DNA from: Streptomonospora salina | GTDB lineage: Bacteria; Actinomycetota; Actinomycetes; Streptosporangiales; Streptosporangiaceae | Reading direction: 5' to 3' | Length of the DNA stretch: 64,000 nucleotides | Assembly (NCBI RefSeq): GCF_014204715.1 | Contig: NZ_JACHLY010000001.1 | Span: forward strand, 4,672,501 to 4,736,500 | In this document: one piece after another, positions 35,307 through 45,321 of the stretch | Layout of the letters: each line of letters opens with the position of its first letter | Numbering within the stretch: position 1 is the stretch's first letter | The notes under the pieces: model-generated | The model's input: only the letters and a program-made list of their open reading frames with translations | Told to the model about the DNA's origin: nothing | Database searches by the model: none | Translations under genes and position numbers: made by a program

Positions 35307-35822
35307 ATGAATCCCCCCGGTGACACCCCCGACGAGTCCGGCCGTCCCGACTACGGTTCCCGGCCCGGGCCGGATCCGTCCGGCTACTCCGATCCTGCGG
35401 GCTATCCCGGCCAGCCGGGCCAGCCGGGCGCGTCCGGCCCCCAGCAGGGCCGGCAGCAGCCGCCGCACCAGCCGCCCTACGGCGCGCCCGGTCCCGGCCC
35501 GGCGGCTCCGCCGCCCGCGGCCGGCCCCAACTTCGTCACGGCGCTGTTCGACTTCGAGTTCCGCAGCTTCGTCACCACCCGGATCACCAAGGTGCTGTTC
35601 GTCCTCGGCCTGGTGCTGATCGCGATCTCCACCCTCAGCGGGATCGTCGGCTCCTTCGACCTCATATCCCACAACGCACTGGCCGGCCTGCTGGCCCTGC
35701 TGGGAGCACTGGTCGGCGGAGCCGTGTCGGTGCTGCTCACGCGTGTGGTCCTGGAAGTGCTGATCGTGCTGTTCCGCATCAGTGAGCACCTCGCCGCGCT
35801 CCGCGCCCGCAGCGGCATGTGA
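35307..35822 (+). CDS. DUF4282 membrane protein with Pro/Gly-rich head
   Basis: 171 residues. Residues 1-72 are low-complexity Pro/Gly/Gln sequence. FVTALFDFEFRSFVTTRITK (from about 75) is the characteristic start of DUF4282, followed by two membrane helices (VLFVLGLVLIAISTLSGIVG and GLLALLGALVGGAVSVLLTR) and RVVLEVLIVLFRISEHL. DUF4282 proteins are small actinobacterial membrane proteins of unknown role. The ATG follows GAGG by 4 bases. It is flanked by terminators on both sides (35139-35184 and 35900-35955), so it is an independent unit between yebC and ruvC. Confidence 0.85.
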   Translation: MNPPGDTPDESGRPDYGSRPGPDPSGYSDPAGYPGQPGQPGASGPQQGRQQPPHQPPYGAPGPGPAAPPPAAGPNFVTALFDFEFRSFVTTRITKVLFVLGLVLIAISTLSGIVGSFDLISHNALAGLLALLGALVGGAVSVLLTRVVLEVLIVLFRISEHLAALRARSGM

Positions 35823-35899
35823 GCCGGCGGGTGCTCCGCGGGCGGCGCCCGTCGGCGGAGTCCGCCGGGTCTTGTCGGGGGTGGTGCCCCGGTCCTCAC

Positions 35900-35955
35900 C
35901 GAGCGCGGGGTTCTCACCGGCACAGTGCTGGAGAACGGTTGAAACCCCGCGCTCG
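35900..35955 (+). terminator. Terminator after the DUF4282 gene
   Basis: CGAGCGCGGGGTT pairs exactly with AACCCCGCGCTCG around a 30-base loop, followed by TTTT. The surrounding gap 35823-36167 holds no supported gene. Confidence 0.75.
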
Positions 35956-36167
35956 TTTTCGGTGCACCCGACACAACGGGCCGCGGCCGAGGGCGGACGC
36001 GCCGAAGGGCGGGGGAGAGGAGCGTCGCCGGTTCCCGATAGGCTCGGAGCCTGCGAACGGGCGTTCGAGGACGGCGCCGCGGCGCGCAGAGCCGCTGTCG
36101 GGAACGGCGGAGCGCCCGCACGGGCAGGCAGCGCCCGCCCGGCCGGTGCGGACGAGGGAGGAGCGGC

Positions 36168-36734
36168 GTGCGAGTCATGGGGGTCGATCCGGGGCTGACC
36201 CGGTGCGGAGTGGGAGTGGTCGACGGCGCGGTCGGGCGGTCCCTCGCGCTGTCGGGCGCCGGGGTCGTGCGCACCGGCGCCGACGCCGACCTGCCCGAGC
36301 GGCTCCTGGGCATCGAACACGGCATCGAGGACTGGCTGGACCGGTACCGCCCCGACGCCGTCGCCGTCGAGCGGGTCTTCGCCCAGCACAACGTCAGCAC
36401 CGTCATGGGCACCGCCCAGGCCAGCGCGATCGCGATCACGTGCGCGGCCCGCCGCGGACTCCCCGTCGCGCTGCATACGCCCAGCGAAGCCAAAGCCGCC
36501 ATCACCGGCAGCGGACGCGCCGACAAGGCCCAGGTGCAGACCATGGTCGCCCGGCTGCTGGGCCTGGACGCCGCCCCCAAACCGGCCGACGCCGCCGACG
36601 CCGCCGCACTGGCCATCTGCCACATCTGGCGCGGCGGTGCCCGGGACCGCATCGCCCAGGCCCAGCAGGACCTCGCCCGCAAGGTGGAGCTGGCGCGCCG
36701 CACCCGTCCGACCCCCGAAACCCCCGGAAGGTGA
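36168..36734 (+). CDS. ruvC: Holliday junction resolvase RuvC
   Basis: Cuts Holliday junctions during recombination, guided by RuvAB. 188 residues from GTG with GAGGAG upstream. The RNase H-like fold shows Asp7 in [12 protein letters not shown], Glu68 in AVERVF, and the two C-terminal aspartates in [13 protein letters not shown]. The family phrase [15 protein letters not shown] is present. Length is normal, with a 20-residue charged tail. It starts the ruvC-ruvA-ruvB operon, with 7 bases to ruvA. Confidence 0.96.
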   Translation: MRVMGVDPGLTRCGVGVVDGAVGRSLALSGAGVVRTGADADLPERLLGIEHGIEDWLDRYRPDAVAVERVFAQHNVSTVMGTAQASAIAITCAARRGLPVALHTPSEAKAAITGSGRADKAQVQTMVARLLGLDAAPKPADAADAAALAICHIWRGGARDRIAQAQQDLARKVELARRTRPTPETPGR

Positions 36735-36741
36735 CGCCGAC

Positions 36742-37356
36742 GTGATCGCGTTCCTCAGCGGCCGCGTGGCCGCCCGCACCGGAGGGACCGCCGTGATCGA
36801 GGTCGGCGGCGTCGGCATGACCGTGCACTGCACACCGACGACCCTGGCCGGCCTGCGGGTGGGCGAGCAGGCCACCGTCCCCACCTCGCTGGTGGTCCGC
36901 GAGGAGTCGCTGACCCTCTACGGATTCGCCGACGACGACGAGCGCGAGGTCTTCGAACGGCTCCAGCAGGCGAGCGGGGTCGGGCCGCGCCTGGCGCTGG
37001 GCATCCTCGCCGTGCACACGCCCGACGTCCTGCGTTCGGCCGTCGCCTCCGAAGACACCGCCGCCCTCACCCGCGTACCCGGCGTCGGACCCAAGGGCGC
37101 CCAGCGCATCGCCCTGGAACTGCGCGACAAGCTCGGTCCGCCCCCGGCCGCCGACCCCGCCGTCGCCGAGCACGGTGCCGCGCCTCCCGCGGCCGAGGCG
37201 CCGTGGCGCCCGCAGGTGGTCTCGGGGCTGGTCAACCTGGGATGGTCGGCCAAGGACGCCGAAACCGCGGCCGAGGCCGTCGCCCCCGAGGCCGCCGACT
37301 CCCCCGATGTGGCCGTGCTGCTGCGCAGCGCCTTGCGCAGGCTCAGCCGGTCTTAG
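36742..37356 (+). CDS. ruvA: Holliday junction branch migration protein RuvA
   Basis: 204 residues from GTG 36742, with GGAAGG about 8 bases upstream; longer in-frame starts lie inside ruvC and lack conservation. The N-terminal OB fold runs from [15 protein letters not shown]. Two helix-hairpin-helix motifs follow ([13 protein letters not shown] and [16 protein letters not shown]), and the C-terminal RuvB-contact domain includes [13 protein letters not shown]. It binds junction DNA as a tetramer and loads RuvB. Next gene ruvB starts 11 bases later. Confidence 0.96.
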   Translation: MIAFLSGRVAARTGGTAVIEVGGVGMTVHCTPTTLAGLRVGEQATVPTSLVVREESLTLYGFADDDEREVFERLQQASGVGPRLALGILAVHTPDVLRSAVASEDTAALTRVPGVGPKGAQRIALELRDKLGPPPAADPAVAEHGAAPPAAEAPWRPQVVSGLVNLGWSAKDAETAAEAVAPEAADSPDVAVLLRSALRRLSRS

Positions 37357-37367
37357 GAGCACACACG

Positions 37368-38462
37368 ATGAGCGACTACGAGCGCGACGCCGTCGCGGCC
37401 GACGCCGACTCCGACGAGCGTGCGCTGGAAGGAGCGCTGCGTCCGCGCAGCCTGGACGACTTCGTCGGCCAGGAGCGTGTCCGCCAGCAGCTGTCGCTGG
37501 TGCTGCGCGGCGCTCAGCGGCGCGGCCGGGCCCCCGACCACGTGCTGCTCTCCGGCGGGCCGGGCCTGGGCAAGACCACCCTGGCCATGATCATCGCGGC
37601 CGAGCTCGGCGCGCCCCTGCGCATCAGCTCCGGACCGGCCATCGAGCGCTCCGGCGACCTCGCCGCGGTGCTGTCCACCCTGCACGACGGCGAGGTGCTG
37701 TTCCTCGACGAGATCCACCGGATGGCGCGCCCCGCCGAAGAGATGCTCTACGTCGCCATGGAGGACTTCCGCGTGGACGTGATGGTCGGCAAAGGGCCGG
37801 GCGCGACCGCCATCCCGCTGGACGTCGCCCCCTTCACCCTGGTCGGCGCCACGACGCGTTCGGGACTGCTGCCCGCACCGCTGCGCGACCGGTTCGGCTT
37901 CACGGCCAACATGGACTTCTACGACGCCGCCGACCTGGAGTGGATCCTGCGCCGCTCGGCCGGCCTGCTGGGCGTCGAGGTCGACGGCGACGCCGCCGCC
38001 GAGATCGCCGGGCGTTCGCGCGGCACCCCCCGCATCGCCAACCGGCTGCTGCGGAGGGTGCGCGACTACGCCGAAGTGCACGGCGACGGCCGCCTCACCC
38101 GCGACACCGCCTGCGCCGCGCTGACGCTGTTCGAGGTCGACCACCACGGGCTGGACCGGTTGGACCGGGGGGTGCTGGAAGCCCTGTGCGGGAAGTTCCG
38201 CGGCGGTCCGGTCGGGCTGTCGACACTGGCTGTGGCGGTGGGGGAGGAGCCCGAGACCGTCGAAGTGGTCGCCGAACCGTTCCTGGTGCGCTCGGGACTC
38301 ATCGCCCGCACCCCGCGCGGGCGGGTGGCCACCCCCGACGCCTGGAACCACCTGGGTATCGCGCCGCCGGCCGACGCCGCGTTCGGGGCCGCGGCGGCCG
38401 CCGACACCGCGGCCGCCCCGCGCGCCGTCGACGCGTCCGGAACCGAAGGCGCGGCCCGGTGA
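37368..38462 (+). CDS. ruvB: Holliday junction branch migration ATPase RuvB
   Basis: 364 residues; GGAG precedes the ATG by 8 bases. The N-terminus has [14 protein letters not shown]. Walker A is GGPGLGKTT (about 63-71), Walker B LFLDEIHR, and sensor 1 [28 protein letters not shown] is the conserved RuvB lid/sensor 2 region, and a winged-helix C-terminal domain follows. An Ala/Asp-rich tail of about 30 residues at the end is not conserved. It drives branch migration as hexameric rings with RuvA. Confidence 0.97.
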   Translation: MSDYERDAVAADADSDERALEGALRPRSLDDFVGQERVRQQLSLVLRGAQRRGRAPDHVLLSGGPGLGKTTLAMIIAAELGAPLRISSGPAIERSGDLAAVLSTLHDGEVLFLDEIHRMARPAEEMLYVAMEDFRVDVMVGKGPGATAIPLDVAPFTLVGATTRSGLLPAPLRDRFGFTANMDFYDAADLEWILRRSAGLLGVEVDGDAAAEIAGRSRGTPRIANRLLRRVRDYAEVHGDGRLTRDTACAALTLFEVDHHGLDRLDRGVLEALCGKFRGGPVGLSTLAVAVGEEPETVEVVAEPFLVRSGLIARTPRGRVATPDAWNHLGIAPPADAAFGAAAAADTAAAPRAVDASGTEGAAR

Positions 38463-38683
38463 GGCGGAAACATCCGCGGGCGGGGGTCCGCTGCGCGGAC
38501 CGGTAGGTAAACTGGGACGCGGACCTTGCGAGTCGGCAACGATGGACGCGGATCGCAGCCGCGGGGAACACGCGGCGCCGCCCACGCGTTGACCTGCGGC
38601 GGCGTGGTGCCGCGGAACGCGGATCCGCGACCGCGGTGGCGGCGCGGCCGCTAAGGTCGGAACAATCTATGGAAGGACACCCC

Positions 38684-39067
38684 GTGCTGGCCCAGACAAT
38701 TTTGGCCGAGGGCACCCAAGACACCGGCGGCCTCCTCGGGATGGTCCTGCCGCTCGTGCTCATCGCACTCGTCTTCTGGCTGCTGATCCTCCGCCCGCAG
38801 CAGAAGCGCAAGCAGCAGGAGACCAAGCTGCAGAGCCAACTGCAGCCGGGCGTCGAGGTGCTGACCAAGGCGGGCATTTTCGCCACCGTCGTGGAGGTCC
38901 GCGAGAACGAGGTCGAGTTGGAGATCTCCCCGGGTACTCGGGTCCGGATGCTCAAGGCGGGCGTCGGCGACGTCGTCACGCCCAACGACGGCGTGAGCGA
39001 CGACACCCCGGTCGAAGACCGCCCCGACTTCCCGGGCAACGACGACAAGAACGACGGCTCCCGCTAG
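38684..39067 (+). CDS. yajC: Preprotein translocase accessory subunit YajC
   Basis: 127 residues from GTG 38684, with GAAGGA about 6 bases upstream; in-frame ATG 38669 is an alternative. One membrane helix (LLGMVLPLVLIALVFWLLIL, about 12-31) is followed by the hallmark RPQQKRKQQ, then a small soluble domain with LQPGVEVLTKAGIFATVVEV and an acidic tail. YajC forms a complex with SecD and SecF at the Sec translocon. Here secD and secF do not follow; a hairpin and then apt come next. Confidence 0.93.
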   Translation: MLAQTILAEGTQDTGGLLGMVLPLVLIALVFWLLILRPQQKRKQQETKLQSQLQPGVEVLTKAGIFATVVEVRENEVELEISPGTRVRMLKAGVGDVVTPNDGVSDDTPVEDRPDFPGNDDKNDGSR

Positions 39068-39076
39068 GAGCCGGTG

Positions 39077-39109
39077 ACGAAGCGGGCCCCGCCGCGGGCC
39101 CCGTTTCGT
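39077..39109 (+). terminator. Hairpin between yajC and apt
   Basis: ACGAAGCGGG and its partner CCCCGTTTCGT form a stem with one bulge and inner GC pairs, starting 10 bases after the yajC stop. It suggests yajC transcripts end here. Confidence 0.6.
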
Positions 39110-39220
39110 GCGTCCGCGCCCGGTCGGCGCGCCCCAACGCCCCCGCCGCTGCGGCCCGGGCCGCCGGGCGCGCCGCCGACCCCCGCCCCCATCAACCGAG
39201 ACGAGGAGACCCCCTCCGCC

Positions 39221-39769
39221 ATGCCCGCCGACTCCAGTGCCCCCGCCGACCTCGAATCCCGGATCACGTCCGGCATGCGCGACGTCCCCGACTTCCCCAA
39301 GGAAGGGGTCGTCTTCAAGGACATCACTCCGCTGCTGGCCGACCCCGAGTCCCTGCGGGCCGTGGTCGCGGGCATCGCCGGCCGCTACGCCCGGGGCTCG
39401 GTCGACGCCGTGCTCGGACTGGAGGCGCGCGGCTTCATCCTGGGGGCCCCGATCGCGCTGGAACTGGGCGCCGGCTTCGTGCCCGTACGCAAAGCCGGGA
39501 AACTCCCGCGCGAGACCCACCGGGCGTCCTATGATCTGGAATACGGCTCGGAGACCATCGAGATGCACGCCGACGCCGTGGGCCCGGGAAGCCGTGTCCT
39601 GATCGTCGACGACGTGCTCGCCACCGGCGGCACGGCTCGGGCCGCGGTGGAGCTGGTCGACAAGGCGGGTGGTACGGTCGTGGGATTCTCCGTCCTGGTC
39701 GAGCTCGGGTTCCTCCAGGGTCGGCGGAAACTGACCGACGTGGAGCCGCACGCATTGGCCGTGCTTTAG
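39221..39769 (+). CDS. apt: Adenine phosphoribosyltransferase
   Basis: Salvages adenine to AMP with PRPP. 182 residues from ATG 39221; an upstream in-frame GTG at 39074 would add 49 Pro-rich residues overlapping the yajC terminator and is rejected. GMRDVPDFPKEGVVFKDITP is the conserved N-terminal part, GLEARGFILGAPIA the base-binding region, and VLIVDDVLATGGTA (near 128-141) the PRPP loop. Normally secD and secF stand between yajC and apt in actinobacteria; they are absent here. rel follows 250 bases later. Confidence 0.95.
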   Translation: MPADSSAPADLESRITSGMRDVPDFPKEGVVFKDITPLLADPESLRAVVAGIAGRYARGSVDAVLGLEARGFILGAPIALELGAGFVPVRKAGKLPRETHRASYDLEYGSETIEMHADAVGPGSRVLIVDDVLATGGTARAAVELVDKAGGTVVGFSVLVELGFLQGRRKLTDVEPHALAVL

Positions 39770-40019
39770 CGGCCGGGTTCCGGGCCGTGCGCCCCGGACC
39801 CGCCGAATAGGCCCTGACATGCGAAAATCGCTGCCGTCCGGCAGTAGAATCGCGGGCATAACAGGGCTGCGGTGATGCGTTGCTACAGGTGACACCTGAC
39901 GTGCACGACGCAGACGTCGACCCGGCGGGCCGAGCGGCGGCGACCCCGCGGCGCGGTCACCCTCCCGCAGCGAGGCGGAGTGGACCCGGCCCCCGGGAGA
40001 ACCCGCGGGAGGGATGTCC

Positions 40020-42458
40020 ATGGCAGGCGAAGCGGCATCGGCCGAGGCGGCCTCCGCACTGCGCGGAGCCTCCCCGAGCGGGCACGACCGCTCCGGGAAC
40101 GCGCATACCCCCGAGCCGCCCGCCGCACACGCCGCCGACCCCGCTGATTCCGGCGCCGCGTCCCGACAACCCGGTCCAGACAGCGGAGCCGACGGCCGGA
40201 ACGCCTCCCCGGCCGGCTCCAACCCGTCGTCCGGCGTGCGGGTACGGCGCAGACTCGCACGACTCGGTGCACAGCGGGGGGTATCCATGAACCCGGTCCT
40301 CGAACCACTCATCAAGACCGTCCGGGCGACCCATCCCAAGGTCGACGTCCGGCTCATCGAGCGCGCCTACGACGTCGCGGCGCACTACCACCGCGACCAG
40401 AAGCGCAAGAGCGGCGACCCCTACATCACCCACCCGCTGGCGGTGGCCACCATCCTCGCCGAGCTGGGCATGCAGGAACCCACGCTCGCCGCGGCGCTGC
40501 TGCACGACACCGTCGAGGACACCAGTTACCCCCTCGACCAGCTGCGCAAGGACTTCGGCGACGAGATCGCCGAGCTCGTCGACGGGGTGACCAAGCTCGA
40601 CAAGGTCAAGTACGGCGAGGCCACCGAGGCCGAAACCGTGCGCAAGATGGTCGTGGCGATGTCCCGCGACATCAAGGTGCTGGTCATCAAGCTGTGCGAC
40701 CGGCTGCACAACATGCGCACCCTCCGCTACCTGCCCGAGGCCAAGCGCGAGAAGAAGGCCCGCGAGACCCTGGAGATCTTCGCGCCCCTGGCCCACCGGC
40801 TGGGCATGAACACCATCAAGTGGGAACTCGAAGACCTCGCCTTCGCCACCCTCTATCCCAAGCGGTTCGACGAGATCGCCCGCCTGGTCTCCGAGCGGGC
40901 CCCGCGCCGCGACGTCTACCTGCAGGACGTCATCGAAGCGGTCTCGGCCGACCTGCGCGACGCCAAGATCAAGGCGACGGTGCGCGGGCGGCCCAAGCAC
41001 TACTACTCGATCTACCAGAAGATGATCGCCCGCAACTGCGGCTTCGACGAGATCTACGACCTCGTCGCCGTGCGGGTGCTCGTCGACAGCGTCCGCGACT
41101 GCTACGCGGCCCTGGGCACCATCCACGCGCGGTGGAACCCCGTCCCCGGACGGTTCAAGGACTACATCGCGATGCCCAAGTTCAACATGTACCAGTCGCT
41201 GCACACCACGGTGATCGGTCCGTCGGGCAACCCCGTCGAGCTGCAGATCCGCACCCGCGCGATGCACCGCCGGGCCGAGTACGGGATCGCGGCGCACTGG
41301 AAGTACAAGGAGGAGCGGGCCGCCGCCAAGGAAGCCGGGACGTCCAAGGGCACCGCCGACATGGCCTGGCTGCGCCAGCTCATCGACTGGCAGCAGGAGA
41401 CCAAGGACCCCGGCGAGTTCCTGGAGTCGCTGCGTTTCGACCTGTCGGTGCAGGAGGTCTTCGTCTTCACCCCGCAGGGCGACGCCATCGCCCTGCCGCA
41501 GGGGGCCACCCCCATCGACTTCGCCTACGCGGTCCACACCGAGGTCGGGCACCGCACCGTGGGGGCCAGGATCAACGGCCGGCTCGTGTCTCTGGAGAGC
41601 GAGCTGCACAACGGCGAGACCGTGGAGATCCTCACCTCCAAGGCCGGCGACGCCGGCCCCAGCCGCGACTGGCTGCAGTTCGTCAAGAGCGCCCGCGCGC
41701 GCAACAAGATCCGGCAGTGGTTCACCAAGGAGCGCCGCGAGCAGGCCATCGAGCGGGGCAAGGACGCCATCGCGCGGGTCATGCGCAAGCAGGAACTGCC
41801 GATAAAGCGGTTGTTCAGCGGCGAAGCCCTGATCGCGCTGGCGCGCGACCTGCGCTACGGCGACGTCGACTCCCTGTACGCCGCCGTGGGCGAGGGCCGC
41901 ATCGGCTCGCAGAACGTCGTGCAGAAACTCGTCGACTCGCTCGGCGGGATCGAGAGCGCCGAGGAGGACATCGCCGAGTCCTCCCTGCCGACCCGGACCC
42001 GGCCGCGGCCGGCCGGCAACCCCGGCGTGGTCGTCGAGGGCGACTCCGCCGTGTGGGTGCGGCTTTCCAAGTGCTGTACGCCGGTTCCCGGCGACGACAT
42101 CGTCGGATTCGTCACCCGCGGCAACGGGGTATCGGTGCACCGCAGCGACTGCGTCAACGCCCGCGCCCTGGACCAGGAGCGCATGGTCGACGTGGAGTGG
42201 CAGCCCACCGAGGACTCCATGTTCCTGGTGGCGCTGCAGGTCGAAGCGCTGGACCGCTCCCGCCTGCTGTCGGACATCACTCGGGTGCTGTCCGACCAGC
42301 ACGTCAACATCCTTTCGGCCACCGTGCAGACCAGCCGCGACCGGGTCGCGCTGAGCCGGTTCACCTTCGAGATGGCCGACCCCACCCACCTCGGCCACGT
42401 CCTCAAAGCCGTGCGCGGGGTCGACGGGGTCTACGACGTCTACCGGATGAAGAACTGA
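40020..42458 (+). CDS. rel: Bifunctional (p)ppGpp synthetase/hydrolase Rel
   Basis: Controls the stringent response by making and degrading (p)ppGpp. 812 residues from ATG 40020, 6 bases after GGGAGGG; ATG 40014 lies too close to that site. A non-conserved head of about 85 residues is followed by the HD hydrolase domain (ITHPLAV, then LLHDTVEDT near 158-166). The synthetase domain has [13 protein letters not shown] near 322 and [20 protein letters not shown]. Then come TGS ([20 protein letters not shown], from about 480), a conserved Cys region ([12 protein letters not shown]) and the ACT domain. Both catalytic halves look intact. A 9-bp stem terminator follows at 42489. Confidence 0.97.
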   Translation: MAGEAASAEAASALRGASPSGHDRSGNAHTPEPPAAHAADPADSGAASRQPGPDSGADGRNASPAGSNPSSGVRVRRRLARLGAQRGVSMNPVLEPLIKTVRATHPKVDVRLIERAYDVAAHYHRDQKRKSGDPYITHPLAVATILAELGMQEPTLAAALLHDTVEDTSYPLDQLRKDFGDEIAELVDGVTKLDKVKYGEATEAETVRKMVVAMSRDIKVLVIKLCDRLHNMRTLRYLPEAKREKKARETLEIFAPLAHRLGMNTIKWELEDLAFATLYPKRFDEIARLVSERAPRRDVYLQDVIEAVSADLRDAKIKATVRGRPKHYYSIYQKMIARNCGFDEIYDLVAVRVLVDSVRDCYAALGTIHARWNPVPGRFKDYIAMPKFNMYQSLHTTVIGPSGNPVELQIRTRAMHRRAEYGIAAHWKYKEERAAAKEAGTSKGTADMAWLRQLIDWQQETKDPGEFLESLRFDLSVQEVFVFTPQGDAIALPQGATPIDFAYAVHTEVGHRTVGARINGRLVSLESELHNGETVEILTSKAGDAGPSRDWLQFVKSARARNKIRQWFTKERREQAIERGKDAIARVMRKQELPIKRLFSGEALIALARDLRYGDVDSLYAAVGEGRIGSQNVVQKLVDSLGGIESAEEDIAESSLPTRTRPRPAGNPGVVVEGDSAVWVRLSKCCTPVPGDDIVGFVTRGNGVSVHRSDCVNARALDQERMVDVEWQPTEDSMFLVALQVEALDRSRLLSDITRVLSDQHVNILSATVQTSRDRVALSRFTFEMADPTHLGHVLKAVRGVDGVYDVYRMKN

Positions 42459-42488
42459 CCTCCCCGGTAGGGCCGCACGGGCGGTCCC

Positions 42489-42518
42489 GGCCGGCGGTCC
42501 CCGCGTGTTCCGCCGGCC
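42489..42518 (+). terminator. Hairpin after rel
   Basis: GGCCGGCGG pairs with CCGCCGGCC across a 12-base loop, 31 bases after the rel stop. No U-tract. Confidence 0.6.
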
Positions 42519-42578
42519 CGCGGCGGCCTGCGGCGTTTCGCGGCGTGTGAGCCGCCGCGCAGCGGTCAGAATGTCGGC

Positions 42579-42908
42579 ATGAACAAGTTGTCGTTGGACG
42601 CCCTCGCCCGCAACCACCTGGAGACGGCGGCGGCGGCGCCGGCCGGCCGCAGTTCCGAAACGTTCTACGGCGGGCACGAGCGCACGCTCCGCCAGACCCT
42701 CATCGCGCTCACCCGGGGCAGCACCCTGTCGGAACACCCCAATCCCGGCGAGGCGACCGTCCTGGTCCTGCGCGGCCGCGTCCGCCTCGACGCCGACGGG
42801 GACAGTTGGGAAGGCCGGGCCAACGACGTGCTGGTCGTCCCGGAGAAGAGCCACTCGCTGGAGGCGTTGGAGGACTGCGCGATCGTGCTCACCGTCGCCA
42901 AGAGCTGA
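42579..42908 (+). CDS. Small cupin-domain protein
   Basis: 109 residues forming one cupin barrel. The first cupin motif region is LRQTLIALTRGSTLSEHPNPGEATVLVLRG (long loop with His and Glu), and the second is PEKSHSLEALEDC with a metal-type His. A ligand or reaction cannot be deduced; such stand-alone cupins often bind small molecules or metals. The start has no clear ribosome binding site. It lies between rel and the convergent DUF349 gene, in its own transcription unit. Confidence 0.75.
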   Translation: MNKLSLDALARNHLETAAAAPAGRSSETFYGGHERTLRQTLIALTRGSTLSEHPNPGEATVLVLRGRVRLDADGDSWEGRANDVLVVPEKSHSLEALEDCAIVLTVAKS

Positions 42909-42959
42909 CACCGGAGGCGGCCGCACCGCGGAGACCGCGCAGGACCGCCGCCCGCCGCA

Positions 42960-44210
42960 TCAGCTCATCTCGTCCAGCGCACGCTGCGCCTCCTCCAGCC
43001 AGGACCGGCGCGCGGCCAGCGCCTCCTCGGCCTCGCGGATCTCGCGGTCGTCGCCGCGCCGCTTGGCGCCGTCGAGGTCGTCCTCCAACTGGGAGATCGC
43101 GCCGCGCAGCCGGTCGGCGGTGGCTTCGGCGCGCGCCCGGGCCTCGGGGTTGGTGCGCTGCCACTCGCGGTCCTCGGCCCGGCGCACCTCGTCCTCGAGC
43201 TTGCGGAAGGCGCCCTCCAGCCGGTCGCGCTGGTCGCGCGGCAGCGGCCCCGCCTCCTCCCAGGCCTCCTGGAAGTCGCGGAGCCGGGCGCGCGCCGCCC
43301 GCGGTCCGGTGATCTCCGACAGCTCGGTGCGCGCATCCTCCAGGAGGCGTTCCTTGGCCTCGGCGTTGCCCCGCAGTTCGGCGTCGCGCTCGGCGAAGGC
43401 CGCGTTGCGCGCCTGGAAGAACCGGTCCTGGGCCGCCTTGAACCGCGACCACAGCTTGTCCTCGCTGGTGCGGTCGGCGCGGCCGCTGCCCTTCCACTGC
43501 TGCATCAGATCCCGGTAGCGGGCCGCGGTGGCGCCCCAATCGGTGGAGTCGGTCAGCGACTCCGCCTCGGCCACCAGGCGCTCCTTGTCCTGGCGTACCT
43601 GCTCGCGCTGCTGGTCAAGGCCCGCGAAGTAGGCCTTGCGGCGCTTGGAGAAGGAGTTGCGCGCCGCCGACATCCGCTTCCACAGTGCCTGTTCGGTGGG
43701 CCGGTCGGTACGCGGCGCCGCCTTCCACTCGTCGATCAGCTGCCGCATCCGCTCGCCACCGGACTTCCAGTGCGTGGTTTCGGCTGCGACGCGCTCGGCC
43801 TCGGCGACGATGCGCTCCTTGACCTCGCGCGCCTCGGACCGCGCCTGCTCCTGCGCCTGCTTCTGCTCGACCCTGCGCTTCTCGGCCTGCTCGGTCAGCA
43901 CGTCCAGACGCCGCGAAAGCGCATCGAGGTCGCCCACGGCGTTGGCTTCGCGCACCGCGGTGCGCAGCTTCTCCACGCTCGACAGCGCCTGCGACGCCGA
44001 CAGGTCCGTGGTGCGCAGCCGCTTCTCCAGCAGATCGACCTCGGTAACCAGGGCGTCGTATTTGCGGCGGAAGAACGCGAGGGCCTCCTCGGGCGCGCCC
44101 GCCTGCCACGATCCGACGACGCGCTCGCCCTCGCCCGTGCGCACGTAGACCGTGCCGTCGTCGTCAACGCGGCCCCAGGGGTCCGTGGTCACCGTGTCCT
44201 CCAGAGTCAT
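42960..44210 (-). CDS. DUF349 coiled-coil protein
   Basis: 416 residues from ATG 44210 (MTLEDTVTTDPWGRV); earlier starts add non-conserved sequence. A short N-terminal domain (DDGTVYVRTGEGERVVGSW) is followed by repeated DUF349 helical units. Each has the pattern W-K-x-x-G with a following D/R-x-x-E-x-x-L-W-x-R/K-F/M, for example WKAAPRTDRPTEQALWKRM and WKGSGRADRTSEDKLWSRF. The rest is charged coiled coil. The family is frequent next to rel in actinobacteria; its molecular role is not established. The gene is convergent with the cupin gene and divergent from the metallo-hydrolase gene. Confidence 0.88.
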   Translation of the reverse strand: MTLEDTVTTDPWGRVDDDGTVYVRTGEGERVVGSWQAGAPEEALAFFRRKYDALVTEVDLLEKRLRTTDLSASQALSSVEKLRTAVREANAVGDLDALSRRLDVLTEQAEKRRVEQKQAQEQARSEAREVKERIVAEAERVAAETTHWKSGGERMRQLIDEWKAAPRTDRPTEQALWKRMSAARNSFSKRRKAYFAGLDQQREQVRQDKERLVAEAESLTDSTDWGATAARYRDLMQQWKGSGRADRTSEDKLWSRFKAAQDRFFQARNAAFAERDAELRGNAEAKERLLEDARTELSEITGPRAARARLRDFQEAWEEAGPLPRDQRDRLEGAFRKLEDEVRRAEDREWQRTNPEARARAEATADRLRGAISQLEDDLDGAKRRGDDREIREAEEALAARRSWLEEAQRALDEMS

Positions 44211-44374
44211 GAGCCCGGCCCGCAGGCCAGGTCCGGGTGGTCCGGCGGGCGGCTTTCGCCAGAGCCGGTGTGAACCGCCGTGACTGAGCACGATATCCGC
44301 ACACCTCACCGGATACCGTCCGCCTCCTGTCAGCGTCGTCGCACATCAACGGCGCAAGCCGTTTCGAGGCATGC

Positions 44375-44393
44375 CGTCCGGACACACCGGACG
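44375..44393. repeat. Inverted repeat in a divergent intergenic region
   Basis: CGTCCGG, 5 bases, CCGGACG. It lies in the 424-base gap (44211-44634) between the DUF349 and metallo-hydrolase genes, close downstream of a candidate minus-strand promoter. It may be an operator. I see no gene in this gap. Confidence 0.35.
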
Positions 44394-44407
44394 CGTGCGA
44401 CGCGACC

Positions 44408-44435
44408 AATATGACACTGACGGGGCGTTTGGCAA
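44408..44435 (-). promoter_or_regulatory. Candidate promoter for the DUF349 gene
   Basis: On the minus strand TTGCCA (44435-44430), a 16-base spacer and CATATT (44413-44408). AT-rich bases are rare here, which makes the pair stand out. Confidence 0.35.
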
Positions 44436-44634
44436 AGAGCCGTGAGTACGGCGGTGATCGAATGGTGATGTGCGCCTGAACGGCGGGCGCGGCGCGACCG
44501 CGCGCAATCCGGTCGCCGCCGCGCCCGCGCCTCGGTAGGCTCGGACCACGGGCGGGGCCGGCGGCCGCATCCGCTCCCGCTCGGCACGCCGCCCGCAGAG
44601 TTCGACAGAGTTCGAGAGGAAGTCAGCGCTCACC

Positions 44635-45321
44635 GTGTTCATATCCGCTTTCCCCGCCGGGCCGCTCGCCGCGAACTGCTACCTGGTCGCTGCGGCCGAT
44701 CGGGCGGCGGAGTGCGTGATCGTCGACCCCGGCCAGGACGCCGGCGAGCAGATCTCCGCCCGCCTGGCCGAGCACGGGCTGGTGCCCGCGGCCGTGCTGC
44801 TGACCCACGGCCATTTCGACCATGTGTGGTCGGCCGCCGAGGTGGCCCGCGACCACGGCGTCGCCGTCTACGTGCACGGCGCCGACCGGCCGCTGCTGAG
44901 CGACCCCGCCAAAGGGCTGGGCCCCGGACTGGCCGCCCAACTGTCGGCGCTGCTGGGGCAGGCCGAGCTGGAGGAGCCCACCGACGTGCGCGAACTGGCC
45001 GGCGGCGAAACCCTGGAGCTGGCCGGCCTGGAACTGTCGGTGGAGCACGTGCCCGGACACACCCCCGGGTCGGTGTGCTACGGGCTGGCCGGCGGTGCGG
45101 CGGGCGATCCGGTGCTGTTCACCGGCGACCTGCTGTTCGCCGGCGCCATCGGGCGCACCGACTTCCCCGGCGGCGACCACGGTGAGATCCTGCGCAGCCT
45201 GGAGCGCGTCTGCCGCGACTGGCCCGACGGCACCGACGTCCGCCCCGGCCACGGGACCCCGACCACCATCGGCGGCGAACGCGCGGCCAATCCGTTCCTC
45301 GCGGATATCCCGGGGCGCTGA
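44635..45321 (+). CDS. Metallo-beta-lactamase fold hydrolase (glyoxalase II type)
   Basis: 228 residues from GTG. The dinuclear zinc motif is THGHFDH with His58, His60, Asp62 and His63. VPGHTPGSVC supplies the next His, FTGDLLFAGAIGRTDFPGG the bridging Asp, and RPGHGTPTTIGGE the last His. This set is typical of glyoxalase II/persulfide dioxygenase-like enzymes. In actinobacteria this gene usually stands before hisS; here hisS is missing and aspS follows. Substrate unknown, with a thioester or persulfide likely. Confidence 0.88.
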   Translation: MFISAFPAGPLAANCYLVAAADRAAECVIVDPGQDAGEQISARLAEHGLVPAAVLLTHGHFDHVWSAAEVARDHGVAVYVHGADRPLLSDPAKGLGPGLAAQLSALLGQAELEEPTDVRELAGGETLELAGLELSVEHVPGHTPGSVCYGLAGGAAGDPVLFTGDLLFAGAIGRTDFPGGDHGEILRSLERVCRDWPDGTDVRPGHGTPTTIGGERAANPFLADIPGR

